In this document: one piece after another, positions 44,865-53,777 of the stretch
Layout: the number at the start of each line of letters is the position of its first letter
How positions within the stretch are numbered: the first letter of the stretch is position 1
Source of the DNA: Lacibacter cauensis
GTDB lineage: Bacteria > Bacteroidota > Bacteroidia > Chitinophagales > Chitinophagaceae
Assembly (NCBI RefSeq): GCF_007830055.1
Contig: NZ_VLLE01000007.1
Span: forward strand, 203,796 to 267,795
Direction: 5' to 3'
Length of the DNA stretch: 64,000 nt
The notes under the pieces: model-generated
What the model was told of the DNA's origin: nothing
Database searches by the model: none
The model's input: the letters and a program-made list of their open reading frames with translations, nothing else
Made by a program: the position numbers and the translations under genes

Positions 44865-46853
44865 TTATTGTTTGATAAACCCGTTTGTGCTGTAATGTTC
44901 CCCGTTTTTATACACGACTAAAAGATACTTACCGGCCGGTAAGGCATTTAGACGGATTTCTTTGGTTGCAGTGCCGGTTGGTTTATTGTACAATTCCTGT
45001 TGTACAATTCTTCCCTGTGCATTTACAAGCTGTAGTTGAAAGCTACCATTGCCTTGCTCTTTAAACTGTACAAACAATTTATCTGTAGTCACCGGGTTGG
45101 GGAAGAGTTTAATTTTTTCATTATTGCCTGCCGGGTCGTTGATGTTGGTGGTTGCACAACTGCTGCCCGCTGTTACCGAAACCGAATCAATAGCATACGC
45201 ACGGTAGCCAACGGTATTGGTATCAATCACCTGTACAATACGGTATTGAATAATGCCGCTTACCTGCAGTGCATCGTTCACAGAATATTGCTGTGCCGAG
45301 AAAACGGTTCCTTTTGCAGCAATTGTTTGCAGAACGGAATAGCCTGTTTCACCGGGCAGCTTGCGTTCCAGCTTGTATTGCATTGATGCAATGTCTTTGC
45401 TGTTCCATTGAATGGTTGCCGTACAATTAGTAACACTGCTTGTTGCTGTAGAAAGTTCGGCAACAAGCAAACCCACGGCTGTTTTCATATCGGGCAAACC
45501 ATAACCATATTGCGGTTGGGGCGAAGTGTATTTATCGCTGCTCTTATGCAGTGTGGTAATGATTTTCTGATTGTTGACTTCCGGAAATAATTGCCACAGG
45601 CAGGTAGCAAGTCCTGCCATATTCGGTGCAGAAAACGAAGTGCCATTACTTGTTCCGGGTGTCCCCGATGTTGTTGAAACGGTAGCACCTTGTCCTAATG
45701 AAACCACATCCGCTTTTACCTGTCCATCACTTGTTGGGCCAAAGCTGGAAAAAGCAGCAATCACATTACTACTGTTTACCGCACCAACGGCCAGTACACT
45801 ATCAGCATCGGCCGGGGCTACTAAGTATTTCCATGTTTTATCACCTTCGTTACCGTTGCTGTTCACCACCAACATTCCTTTTTTGGCAGCCATGTCGGCA
45901 TGTTTGCTTACGGTTGTGCTGTTGCCATTCATCTGCGCATAAGTATGATCATAAGCCGGGTTATCGAATTTGGTGTAGCCAACCGAAGAAGAAATCACAT
46001 CCACACCTGCACTGTCTGCATATTCGGCACCCAGTGCCCAGTTAAACTCTTCAATGGGTTGTTCGGTAAAAACATCTTCGGTGCGTAAAAGGAAAAAAGA
46101 AGCATGGGGTGCAGAGCCTGTAAATGTTCCGGGCTTGTTGGCTGCAACGGTCGATAAACACTGCATGCCGTGCGCATTGTCTTCGTTAACACTCACTTCA
46201 TTCAACACAAAATCTTTGGTTGCCAGAAAACGGTTTTGCAAACGCACACTGTCGAACAACGGATTGGTTAAGTAGCCAAAGAAACCACCATCTAAAAAAG
46301 CCATGTACATATTGCGGCCGGTAGCGCCGATGTTATGAAGGAAATCGCCATTGTGCATTTTTACCTGTGTGGCAGAAGCGCCATATTGCAACACATCTGC
46401 CGCCGGTTGTTGCGGACGTTGCGCAACAGGTAAAAGCGTAACAACCGGATTATTCTTTACCATCCTTCCGTTAAAAGCCGATCGTAAAGCAATGCTGTCT
46501 TTCGATTTTACAAAAGGAAAACTATTGATTTTGTTCAAGGCTGCAACATCTGTTGTCTGAATCATCACAGCATTGATCCAGCGTAAACGGCCAAGTATTG
46601 TAACTGCTCCGGCAGCACGGATACTGTCAACATACTTTTCAACAACAGGTAAATCAGTGCTGTCGATGACAATGTTGTAACGGGTCCTTCGTTCAATTGC
46701 CCGTGCAGATAAATAGGCCGAAGGTTGTGCAAGCGAATAACCCGTTTCGGATTTATTGTTGAAGTAAACAATGTATTTGCTCTGCTGACTTTTACTGCTT
46801 ACTGCCAACAGCAGTAAACCAAAAAGTGTAAAGTAAAGCCGCAGGTAATTCAT
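44865..46853 (-). CDS. S8 family subtilase with type IX secretion sorting domain
   Basis: 662 residues from the ATG at 46853 (MNYLRLYFTLFG). A signal peptide leads to a propeptide-like N-terminal part and the peptidase S8 domain. The catalytic residues are Asp in AFLDGGFFG, His in NAHGMQC and Ser in NGTSFSAPNMAG. A fibronectin-like region follows, and the last 80 residues are a type A sorting domain of the type IX system (KLFPNPVTTDKLFVQF ... NGFIKQ). The enzyme is thus exported to the cell surface or medium. The Asp motif reads DGG instead of the usual DSG or DTG. Preceded at 17 bases by a lipoprotein gene. Confidence 0.93.
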   Translation of the reverse strand: MNYLRLYFTLFGLLLLAVSSKSQQSKYIVYFNNKSETGYSLAQPSAYLSARAIERRTRYNIVIDSTDLPVVEKYVDSIRAAGAVTILGRLRWINAVMIQTTDVAALNKINSFPFVKSKDSIALRSAFNGRMVKNNPVVTLLPVAQRPQQPAADVLQYGASATQVKMHNGDFLHNIGATGRNMYMAFLDGGFFGYLTNPLFDSVRLQNRFLATKDFVLNEVSVNEDNAHGMQCLSTVAANKPGTFTGSAPHASFFLLRTEDVFTEQPIEEFNWALGAEYADSAGVDVISSSVGYTKFDNPAYDHTYAQMNGNSTTVSKHADMAAKKGMLVVNSNGNEGDKTWKYLVAPADADSVLAVGAVNSSNVIAAFSSFGPTSDGQVKADVVSLGQGATVSTTSGTPGTSNGTSFSAPNMAGLATCLWQLFPEVNNQKIITTLHKSSDKYTSPQPQYGYGLPDMKTAVGLLVAELSTATSSVTNCTATIQWNSKDIASMQYKLERKLPGETGYSVLQTIAAKGTVFSAQQYSVNDALQVSGIIQYRIVQVIDTNTVGYRAYAIDSVSVTAGSSCATTNINDPAGNNEKIKLFPNPVTTDKLFVQFKEQGNGSFQLQLVNAQGRIVQQELYNKPTGTATKEIRLNALPAGKYLLVVYKNGEHYSTNGFIKQ

Positions 46854-46870
46854 GCAAACACAATTCGGAA

Positions 46871-47677
46871 TTAGTTTTTGTCGATCATCCACATTTTTAT
46901 ACCAAAGCCAATACGTACCGGGTTATAACTTAATACCGGTGGATTTCCGGTTGAACGTGGATTCGGTTGGTTTTCCCACAACACAAATTCTTTGTACACC
47001 AGTCCTACATTCTTTGCATATTTTTCCAGCGAAAGCTCACGAGATGCAAACGAAGTATCGGTTTTCATCGGCACATTTTCTGCCGAATCAATATGTAAAA
47101 CGGTGGTTACATCGGGCAGGGTATTGGCGCCGATCTTTTCGCTGGCGTTTAATGTACCGTATTTAAATTCCCACAAATCCATATTGGCATCAATGCTCAA
47201 AGGGAAGTCGGGGTTATACGGACGGTCGGGCAAATACGAATTGCCTTTCCACAAAAAGCCTTCTTTTACCGGCAGCTTTAAACGCAGTACACGCAGATTG
47301 TTTTCGGTTACTTCCAGTCCTTTATCTACAGGGGTAATGGTATACGTGCCGTTTTGTACCCATGGGCCTACGCCTAATGAATCGGTAATGTAAGTGGCTA
47401 CGATCCAGGTAGGGCGGTTTTGATTATCGGTCGATTGGCGTTCGATTAAATGTTTTACCCTGTAACGGTGAATTTCTTCTGCTTTACCTGCATTGGTAAA
47501 TACAAGTGAGTCTAATCGATAAGTAATGTATTTTCCAACCTGGAGTGGAACGAGTTCTTCCAGTTTCATTGTTTCCAGTGTTTCGGTTTGTTTACAACTG
47601 AAGAGAAGCGTAAGCATACAAGCCGCTGCAAGGGTTGTTTTTCGAAAGAGAACGGTTTTACGACGATTGAATTTCAT
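46871..47677 (-). CDS. Putative lipoprotein of unknown function
   Basis: 268 residues. A long basic start (MKFNRRKTVLFRKT) leads to a lipoprotein signal peptide with lipobox TLLFSCK (Cys28). The mature region opens LEELVPLQVGKYITYRLDSLVF, a pattern I have seen in Bacteroidota lipoproteins of unknown function, and it is beta-rich throughout. It is co-transcribed with the downstream subtilase (17-base gap), which may point to a shared surface role (inference). Confidence 0.78.
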   Translation of the reverse strand: MKFNRRKTVLFRKTTLAAACMLTLLFSCKQTETLETMKLEELVPLQVGKYITYRLDSLVFTNAGKAEEIHRYRVKHLIERQSTDNQNRPTWIVATYITDSLGVGPWVQNGTYTITPVDKGLEVTENNLRVLRLKLPVKEGFLWKGNSYLPDRPYNPDFPLSIDANMDLWEFKYGTLNASEKIGANTLPDVTTVLHIDSAENVPMKTDTSFASRELSLEKYAKNVGLVYKEFVLWENQPNPRSTGNPPVLSYNPVRIGFGIKMWMIDKN

Positions 47678-47753
47678 AAAGCTAAGTTAGTTAATGATTT
47701 CGGGTTTTGTATGTTGTTAAGAGCCAAAACCGCTGTTCTTCGCTGCACGAAAA

Positions 47754-47774
47754 AAGGTACGCACTGCGTACCTT
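47754..47774 (-). terminator. Rho-independent terminator of mnmA
   Basis: Inverted repeat AAGGTACG ... CGTACCTT around CACTG. On the minus strand it is followed by TTTT, downstream of the mnmA stop. Confidence 0.75.
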
Positions 47775-47802
47775 AAAACGTGTTAACTGCAAAATCATTG
47801 TA

Positions 47803-48918
47803 TTACAGGATGGGTTTCCGCATAATGATGCCGCCACCTACCACTTCGTCGCCTTCGTAAAACACAGCACTCTGGCCAGGGGCAATGCCTTTCGCATCTT
47901 CATAAAAACGAACGGTTACCGTTCCGTCTTCCTGCGGATAAAGATTGGCGAGTGTGCCTTTGTCTTTATAACGGATTTTGGCGGTTACTTCCATGCCAAG
48001 GGTAAGACGGTCGTATTTCAACAGGTTCAATTTACCCACCTGCATTTCCATCCGGTTCAGGTCTTCTTCATCGCCCAATACAACGGTGTTGGTTTCGGGT
48101 ACGATCTCGGTTACGAAAACAGGTTTGCCAAACGTAATGTCTAAACCCTTGCGTTGACCAATGGTATAAAACGGATAGCCTTTATGCTGTCCTAATACTT
48201 TTCCGGTTTTATCAACAAAGTTGCCGCCATTTACTTTTTCTTCCAGACCATCTACACGGCGTTTCAAAAAGCCACGGTAATCGTTGTCGGGCACGAAGCA
48301 AATTTCATAACTCTCCGCTTTCTTGGCCAGTTCGGGGTAGCCATAGTCCAGCGCCATCTGGCGGATTTCTGTTTTACGGTAGTTACCTAAAGGCAGCAGC
48401 GTTCGGCTCAACAGGTCCTGCTCTAATCCCCACAATACATAACTCTGGTCTTTGGTTTCATCCTTTCCTTTACTGATGTAATAACGGCCATTTTCGTGCT
48501 GATGTATATTGGCATAATGCCCGGTAGCGATAAAATCGCAATTCATGGCATCGGCACGTTTCAACAAAGCACGCCACTTAATATGTGTATTACACAACAC
48601 GCAGGGGTTGGGGGTACGGCCGGCCAGATATTCATCTACAAAATTGTTGATGACAAAATCGCCAAACTCATCCCGTATATCCAGAATATAATGGGGAAAG
48701 CCATGCTGCACTGCAGCAGCTCGTGCATCGTTAAAACTGTCGAGGTTGCAACAGCCGGTTTCCTTCTTGCCCTTTGCGCCTGTTCCACTGCTGGCATAAT
48801 CCCATGTTTTCATGGTAATGCCCACTACTTCGTAACCCTCATGGTGCAACATGAGAGCCGTAACGGTACTGTCGATACCGCCACTCATTGCTACTAAAAC
48901 TTTTCCTTTACGGCTCAT
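47803..48918 (-). CDS. mnmA: tRNA-specific 2-thiouridylase
   Basis: 371 residues from the ATG at 48918 (MSRKGKVLVAMSGGID). The pyrophosphatase P-loop MSGGIDS, the catalytic Cys in NPCVLCNTHIKW, the second Cys in SYEICFVPDNDY and the GEDVFV-like C-terminal region match MnmA, which makes the 2-thio group of U34 in tRNA-Lys, -Glu and -Gln in the cytoplasm. A longer start at 48960 overlaps the -7 box region and is rejected. Confidence 0.96.
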   Translation of the reverse strand: MSRKGKVLVAMSGGIDSTVTALMLHHEGYEVVGITMKTWDYASSGTGAKGKKETGCCNLDSFNDARAAAVQHGFPHYILDIRDEFGDFVINNFVDEYLAGRTPNPCVLCNTHIKWRALLKRADAMNCDFIATGHYANIHQHENGRYYISKGKDETKDQSYVLWGLEQDLLSRTLLPLGNYRKTEIRQMALDYGYPELAKKAESYEICFVPDNDYRGFLKRRVDGLEEKVNGGNFVDKTGKVLGQHKGYPFYTIGQRKGLDITFGKPVFVTEIVPETNTVVLGDEEDLNRMEMQVGKLNLLKYDRLTLGMEVTAKIRYKDKGTLANLYPQEDGTVTVRFYEDAKGIAPGQSAVFYEGDEVVGGGIIMRKPIL

Positions 48919-48957
48919 GATAAATAATTTTCCTTGCTTTTTTACAAAGACAAGATG

Positions 48958-48965
48958 CAAAATTA
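48958..48965 (-). promoter_or_regulatory. -7 box of mnmA (TAATTTTG on the minus strand)
   Basis: A perfect TAnnTTTG match, 39 bases before the mnmA ATG. Confidence 0.45.
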
Positions 48966-49093
48966 CAGGAAAACAGCGGTTGAAGAAGAAGCCGGTAAAC
49001 TGTGGAATAAAATGTCAACTCTAGTTTTCGCTTATCCTGAAAAAATACCTACTTTGCCCGCTCGACAAATTATTACGCACTAAAAAATAAGCT

Positions 49094-49525
49094 ATGATCA
49101 AGTTACAGGTTATCGGAAATTTAGGAAGGGATTGTGTTACCAACACAGTGAATGGAAAGAACGTGATGAATTTCACCGTTGCACACACAGAAAAATACAA
49201 AGACAGTACCGGCGCACAACGTGAAAAAACCATTTGGGTTGATTGCGCTTACTGGAGCGACCGTACAGGTATTGCACCTTATTTGAAAAAAGGAACACAG
49301 GTATATGTAGAAGGCGCACCGGAAGTGCGTACTTATCAAACGCAGGATGGAAAAAGCGGTGCGGCCTTATCAGTTCGTGTATCGAACATCCAGTTATTGG
49401 GCAGCCGTTCTTCCGATGGTAACAGCGGTGGCGGATACCAACAACAGGGGGGTGGTTACAGTGCACCGGCCCCTTCTATGGAACCGCCAATTGGAGGTGA
49501 TGTGGCCGATGATTTGCCGTTTTAA
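49094..49525 (+). CDS. ssb: Single-stranded DNA-binding protein
   Basis: 143 residues with one OB fold (about 1-105; MIKLQVIGNLGRDCVTNTVNGKNVMNF, WVDCAYW, GTQVYVEGAPEVRTYQ), a Gly/Gln-rich linker and the acidic C-terminal tail ending DDLPF, the protein-interaction tip of SSB. It binds single-stranded DNA in replication and repair. Monocistronic with its own terminator. Confidence 0.95.
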   Translation: MIKLQVIGNLGRDCVTNTVNGKNVMNFTVAHTEKYKDSTGAQREKTIWVDCAYWSDRTGIAPYLKKGTQVYVEGAPEVRTYQTQDGKSGAALSVRVSNIQLLGSRSSDGNSGGGYQQQGGGYSAPAPSMEPPIGGDVADDLPF

Positions 49526-49546
49526 AAATTGAGATAAAATGTTTAA

Positions 49547-49580
49547 AAGCCTCGTTTACAAATTGTAACGAGGCTTTTTT
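49547..49580. terminator. Bidirectional terminator between ssb and radC
   Basis: AAAGCCTCGTT with AACGAGGCTTT forms an 11-bp stem with an extended A/T-rich loop region, and T-runs on both strands. Confidence 0.85.
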
Positions 49581-50268
49581 ATAGTATGCCTTCGTCTGCA
49601 AAACTATAGTACCCTTCCTCACTTACGATGATGTGATCAATCACATTCATATCCAGCAAAACAGCTGCTTCTTTAATTTTCCGGGTAAGCAGTTCATCGG
49701 CACGGCTTGGTTTTAAACTACCGCTGGGGTGGTTATGACAAAGCACAATGTTAACGGCATTATGTTCCAAGGCTTTTTTTAAGATGATGCGGGGATCGGC
49801 TACAGTGCCCGTAATGCCGCCTTCGCTGATTACTTCCAGGTGATTGATCTTATTGGCCCTGTTGAGATAGGCGACTGCAAACACTTCGTGTAGCTTGTCC
49901 TGCAGCTGAGCCATGAAGAAATGTGCAATATCGGCACTCGTTTTTACGGTATTTTTAAGTGTTTCTACTGATTTTCTTCTGCGTCCAAGTTCCAGTGCTG
50001 CGGCTATTGTAACAGCCCGGGCTTCGCCAATACCATTGGTCTTCATCAATTCCTTGAGGCTTAACTTGGCTAATTCACTAATATCGTCTTTTGATTTGGT
50101 TAACAGTTCTTTAGCAACATCTACTGCCGATTTTTTTGAGGTTCCTGAGCCGATTAAAATGGCGATTAATTCGGAGTTACTGAGGGCGTCCGGACCTTTC
50201 AATAAGAGCTTTTCCCGGGGTCTGTCGTCCTGTGCCCATTGTTTAATGGTGGTTTTGGTGTCTTGCAT
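49579..50268 (-). CDS. radC: RadC family JAB-domain protein
   Basis: 229 residues, normal RadC length. An N-terminal helix-hairpin-helix region (DDISELAKLSLKELMKTNGIGEARAV) precedes the JAB/MPN metallo-domain with HNHPSGSLKPSRAD, the zinc-binding motif. The historical link to DNA repair is doubtful and the molecular function unknown. A near-consensus -7 box lies only a few bases before the ATG. Convergent with ssb. Confidence 0.94.
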   Translation of the reverse strand: MQDTKTTIKQWAQDDRPREKLLLKGPDALSNSELIAILIGSGTSKKSAVDVAKELLTKSKDDISELAKLSLKELMKTNGIGEARAVTIAAALELGRRRKSVETLKNTVKTSADIAHFFMAQLQDKLHEVFAVAYLNRANKINHLEVISEGGITGTVADPRIILKKALEHNAVNIVLCHNHPSGSLKPSRADELLTRKIKEAAVLLDMNVIDHIIVSEEGYYSFADEGIL

Positions 50269-50324
50269 GTTTCAAAATACCATCTTATTTTTAAATATCC
50301 AATTCACCGAAAAACCATCAGTGT

Positions 50325-50531
50325 ATGCAAACTCATTCCAAAACTGCAGGTATGCGACTGCGATCATCTGTGCTGCTCATCGCAATTATCGGCAATCTTA
50401 TCTTTTCGGTTGTGTTCGTATTATCTACCGGCGTTCATGTAGTGAAGTCGGGTAGCGCTGCGCAACAGACAGCAACAGCAGAAAAGGAGCCTGCCAAAGA
50501 GAAAGTACTGGTGCTGGCTCAAATTAATTAA
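50325..50531 (+). CDS. Small single-span membrane protein, unknown
   Basis: 68 residues. A basic N-terminus (MQTHSKTAGMRLRSS) and one hydrophobic helix (about 16-36) precede a short Ala/Glu/Lys-rich tail. I do not recognise a family. The reading frame is closed by a stop, followed by a strong terminator, which supports a real gene; nothing else does. Confidence 0.5.
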   Translation: MQTHSKTAGMRLRSSVLLIAIIGNLIFSVVFVLSTGVHVVKSGSAAQQTATAEKEPAKEKVLVLAQIN

Positions 50532-50605
50532 GTATTGCCCGCAAGGCAATGAACAAAACCGGCGGATAGCTTATTCTGTTTTCAAAAAAAGTTGGACAAC
50601 CGCCC

Positions 50606-50637
50606 AAAGTCCTGCAGTTGCTGCAGGACTTTTTTTA
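50606..50637 (+). terminator. Rho-independent terminator
   Basis: AAAGTCCTGCAG (50606-50617) with CTGCAGGACTTT (50621-50632), loop TTG, then T residues. Confidence 0.9.
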
Positions 50638-50727
50638 TGTTGAAAAACGGTGACGAACCTTTCCTGAAAGTTGAGTTGAAGCGCTTATCTTCGCCGCAAT
50701 TTTTATCCCCTTTACAAACAAAAATTC

Positions 50728-51678
50728 ATGAATCCTTCTGCCAAGATATTCTCAGGCACAGCGTCGAAGTACCTTGCCGAGAAAATTGCAGCCAAATTTG
50801 GCGTTCCGCTAGGTCAGAGTATTACCCAAAAGTTCAGTGATGGAGAAATTCAGCCCATGTTCCAGGAGAGCATCCGGGGCGATATTGTTTTCCTCATCCA
50901 GAGTACCTTTTCACCTTCGGACAACATTTTGGAGTTACTGCTGATGATTGATGCTGCCAAACGGGCCTCAGCCTACAAAGTCATTCCGGTAATTCCTTAT
51001 TATGGGTATGCCCGCCAGGACAGGAAGGATAAACCTCGTGTTGCCATCGGCTCAAAGCTTATTGCCAATATGCTGGAGGCAGCAGGTGCCGACCGTGTGA
51101 TTACCATGGACCTCCATGCGGCACAGATCCAGGGTTACTTCGACATCCCGGTAGATCACCTGGAATCGTCTTCAATTTTCATTCCTTACATTGAAAGTTT
51201 AAAGCTGGAAAACCTTACCTTTGCGGCCCCCGACGTGGGTAGTGCCAACCGGATAAGGGAAATTGCCAGCTATTTTGAAGCCGAAATGGTGATTTGCGAC
51301 AAGCATCGCAAACGTGCAAACGAAATAGCCAGCATGGTGGTGATTGGTGATGTAACAAACAGGGATGTGGTATTGATTGATGACATTTGCGATACCGGCG
51401 GCACACTGGTTAAGTCGGCAGCTCTTTTAAAAGAAAAAGGTGCAAGAAGTGTAAGAGCATTAATTACACATCCTGTATTAAGCGGTAAAGCATACGAGAA
51501 TATCAATAACAGTGTGCTGGAAGAACTGGTGGTGTGCGATACCATTCCGCTGAAACAGGAAAGCAGCAAAATCAAAGTACTCAGCGTATCCGATCTGTTT
51601 GCTGTAGCACTGCGCAACGCTTTTGAAAATAAGAGCATTACCAGCCTGTTTATCCATTCGCAACGGAGAGATAAATAA
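50728..51678 (+). CDS. prs: Ribose-phosphate pyrophosphokinase
   Basis: 316 residues, the family length. Makes PRPP from ribose 5-phosphate and ATP. The KFSDGEI loop, YYGYARQDRKDKPR, TMDLHAAQIQGYFDIPVDHL and the PRPP loop IDDICDTGGTL are all present. Start of the classical prs-rplY-pth group; rplY follows at 35 bases. Confidence 0.97.
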   Translation: MNPSAKIFSGTASKYLAEKIAAKFGVPLGQSITQKFSDGEIQPMFQESIRGDIVFLIQSTFSPSDNILELLLMIDAAKRASAYKVIPVIPYYGYARQDRKDKPRVAIGSKLIANMLEAAGADRVITMDLHAAQIQGYFDIPVDHLESSSIFIPYIESLKLENLTFAAPDVGSANRIREIASYFEAEMVICDKHRKRANEIASMVVIGDVTNRDVVLIDDICDTGGTLVKSAALLKEKGARSVRALITHPVLSGKAYENINNSVLEELVVCDTIPLKQESSKIKVLSVSDLFAVALRNAFENKSITSLFIHSQRRDK

Positions 51679-51713
51679 GCTGCAAACAAGTAAACTTTTA
51701 AATTAGATAAACA

Positions 51714-52289
51714 ATGAAGACAATTACTATCGAGGGTCACTTGAGGACCGAAAACGGGAAGAAAGCCGCCCGTCAACTTCGCTCTCAGGAAATGGTGCCT
51801 GGTGTAATTTACGGAGGCTCTGAAGAAATTAATTTCTACGCTCCTGCCAAAGCTTTTAAACCTTTGGTTTACACTCCCGATTTCCAGATTGCCGAAGTGA
51901 AAGTGGATGGCAAGAGCTACAAAACAATTTTGAAGGATCTGCAGTTCGACAAAGTAAAAGACAACTTAACACACGTTGATCTGCTGGAACTGGTTGAAGA
52001 CAAAAAAGTAGTTGCAACCATTCCTTTGAAATTTGTTGGTTCTTCGAAAGGTGTAAAAGATGGTGGTAAACTGATTACCAAAATCAAATCAATCAAAATC
52101 AAAGCTTATCCAAAGTATCTGAAAGAAGCAATTGAAGTTGATCTTACACCATTGGAACTGAACGGTAACATTCGTGTAGAAGACATCAAAGCAGAAAACA
52201 TGGAAGTAATGAACTCTCCACGTATTCCTGTGGCTTCTGTAGTGATGACCCGTCAGCTGAAGCAGGAAGAAGCAACAACGAAGAAATAA
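51714..52289 (+). CDS. rplY: 50S ribosomal protein L25/general stress protein Ctc
   Basis: 191 residues: the L25 domain (about 1-90; RTENGKKAARQLRSQEMVPGVIYG) plus the Ctc/TL5-type C-terminal beta domain (about 95-180), ending in a charged tail. It binds 5S rRNA. Second gene in the prs-rplY-pth group and followed by its own terminator. Confidence 0.95.
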   Translation: MKTITIEGHLRTENGKKAARQLRSQEMVPGVIYGGSEEINFYAPAKAFKPLVYTPDFQIAEVKVDGKSYKTILKDLQFDKVKDNLTHVDLLELVEDKKVVATIPLKFVGSSKGVKDGGKLITKIKSIKIKAYPKYLKEAIEVDLTPLELNGNIRVEDIKAENMEVMNSPRIPVASVVMTRQLKQEEATTKK

Positions 52290-52310
52290 GCGTTACTGCT
52301 ATACATTTAG

Positions 52311-52338
52311 AATCCCCCTTTATACGAGGGGGATTTTT
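52311..52338 (+). terminator. Rho-independent terminator of rplY
   Basis: AATCCCCCT (52311-52319) with AGGGGGATT (52327-52335), followed by T residues. Confidence 0.85.
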
Positions 52339-52374
52339 ATTTTCGTTCAGTGAACATTACAGAACTTTAGCAAG

Positions 52375-52950
52375 ATGAAATTTTTGATTGTTGGATTGGG
52401 AAATATCGGAGCGGAGTATGCACATACCCGCCATAATATCGGTTTTGATGTGGTGGAAGCATTGGCGGCAAAACATGGTGTCGGCTTCCGAACCGACAGG
52501 CTGGCTGCCGTGGCAGAGTTTAAACTCAAGGGCAAACAAGTGATCCTTATTGAACCATCAACCTACATGAACCTGAGCGGTAAAGCAGTAAAGTACTGGA
52601 TGGATAAAGAAAAAATACCTGCCGAACAGGTACTGGTGGTGGTAGATGAACTGGCTTTGCCCATCAGCAAACTTCGTTTACGGCCCGGCGGTAGTGATGC
52701 AGGCCATAACGGTTTAAAAAGTATCCAGGAGTTATTGCAAACTACGGCTTATCCAAGGTTACGCTTTGGTATCGGTAACGACTACCCGAAAGGAAGACAG
52801 GCCGAATTTGTACTGAGCAAATGGAGCCCTGCTGAACAGCCGGTGGTGCAGAAAAAAATTGAAGCCTGTGTGGAAGTTATTGAAAGCTTTGTGTTAACAG
52901 GTATTGAACGTACCATGAATCATGCAAACAAAATTGAAATAACCCTTTAA
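52375..52950 (+). CDS. pth: Peptidyl-tRNA hydrolase
   Basis: 191 residues. Releases tRNA from peptidyl-tRNA that has dropped off the ribosome. The N-terminal FLIVGLGNIGAEYAHTRHNIGFD has the catalytic His (H20 in family numbering), and PSTYMNLSGKAV, VVDELALPISKLRLRPGGSDAGHNGL and RLRFGIG are diagnostic. Follows the rplY terminator by 37 bases. Confidence 0.97.
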   Translation: MKFLIVGLGNIGAEYAHTRHNIGFDVVEALAAKHGVGFRTDRLAAVAEFKLKGKQVILIEPSTYMNLSGKAVKYWMDKEKIPAEQVLVVVDELALPISKLRLRPGGSDAGHNGLKSIQELLQTTAYPRLRFGIGNDYPKGRQAEFVLSKWSPAEQPVVQKKIEACVEVIESFVLTGIERTMNHANKIEITL

Positions 52951-53074
52951 ATTTCAATTTACAGATAGTACCTTCGTCGGTACACCACAATTCCTCCGGA
53001 GTTGCTTTAGAATCTCCTGTCCACTGAAACAACCATTACCTTAAACCAGATTCTGAACCAAAACAATCGAACCA

Positions 53075-53686
53075 ATGAAAATCTTTTGCGTAGGGAGGAA
53101 CTACGTTGATCATGCCAAAGAACTAGGAAATGATGTACCGGATGAGCCAGTGATTTTTCTGAAACCGAAAAGCGCATTCCTGCAGCCGCACATGCCTTTT
53201 TATTACCCCGAATTCACAAACGAACTGCATTACGAAGTGGAATTGGTGTTGCGTGTTTCAAAAAACGGTAAATACATCCAGGAGCGTCATGCATCGAAAT
53301 ACTATAATGCAATTACTGTTGGTATTGATTTTACTGCACGGGATATCCAGGCCGAGCTGAAGAAGAAGGGATTGCCTTGGGAAATTGCCAAAGCATGGGA
53401 TAATTCTGCAGCAGTAGGCAAGTTCATCGATCTGAAACCCGGTCTGAACATCAACGATCTTAATTTCAGTCTGCAGAAGAATAAAGAAATTGTGCAGCAG
53501 GGAAATTCAAAAGACATGCTGTTTACCTTCGACCAAATCGTTTCGTATGTTTCCAATTTCTTTTCGCTCAATATTGGCGACCTCATTTTTACAGGTACAC
53601 CGGCCGGAGTAGGCGAATGTGTGGTAGGCGATATCCTGGAAGCCTACATCGAAAAAGATGCGTTGCTGGAAGTGGAAGTCAAATAA
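53075..53686 (+). CDS. Fumarylacetoacetate hydrolase family protein
   Basis: 203 residues, the short one-domain form. The pattern CVGRNYVDHAKELGN, then PHMPFYYPEFTNELHYEVELV with the acidic metal ligands, then DFTARDIQ and the C-terminal GDLIFTGTPAGVG matches the FAH/YcgM family, which includes acylpyruvases and 2-keto-4-pentenoate hydratase-like enzymes. Most similar in motif content to fumarylpyruvate or acylpyruvate hydrolases. Monocistronic. Confidence 0.92.
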   Translation: MKIFCVGRNYVDHAKELGNDVPDEPVIFLKPKSAFLQPHMPFYYPEFTNELHYEVELVLRVSKNGKYIQERHASKYYNAITVGIDFTARDIQAELKKKGLPWEIAKAWDNSAAVGKFIDLKPGLNINDLNFSLQKNKEIVQQGNSKDMLFTFDQIVSYVSNFFSLNIGDLIFTGTPAGVGECVVGDILEAYIEKDALLEVEVK

Positions 53687-53708
53687 ATTGCAACTGAACT
53701 GTTTATAC

Positions 53709-53737
53709 AAAGCCATTCTTTAACGGATGGCTTTTTT
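53709..53737 (+). terminator. Rho-independent terminator
   Basis: AAAGCCAT (53709-53716) pairs with ATGGCTTT (53727-53734), with a T-run, 22 bases after the stop of the hydrolase gene. Confidence 0.75.
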
Positions 53738-53777
53738 GTTGCTTACATCCGTTATTTTGCAGCATAATTGCCTGCAC

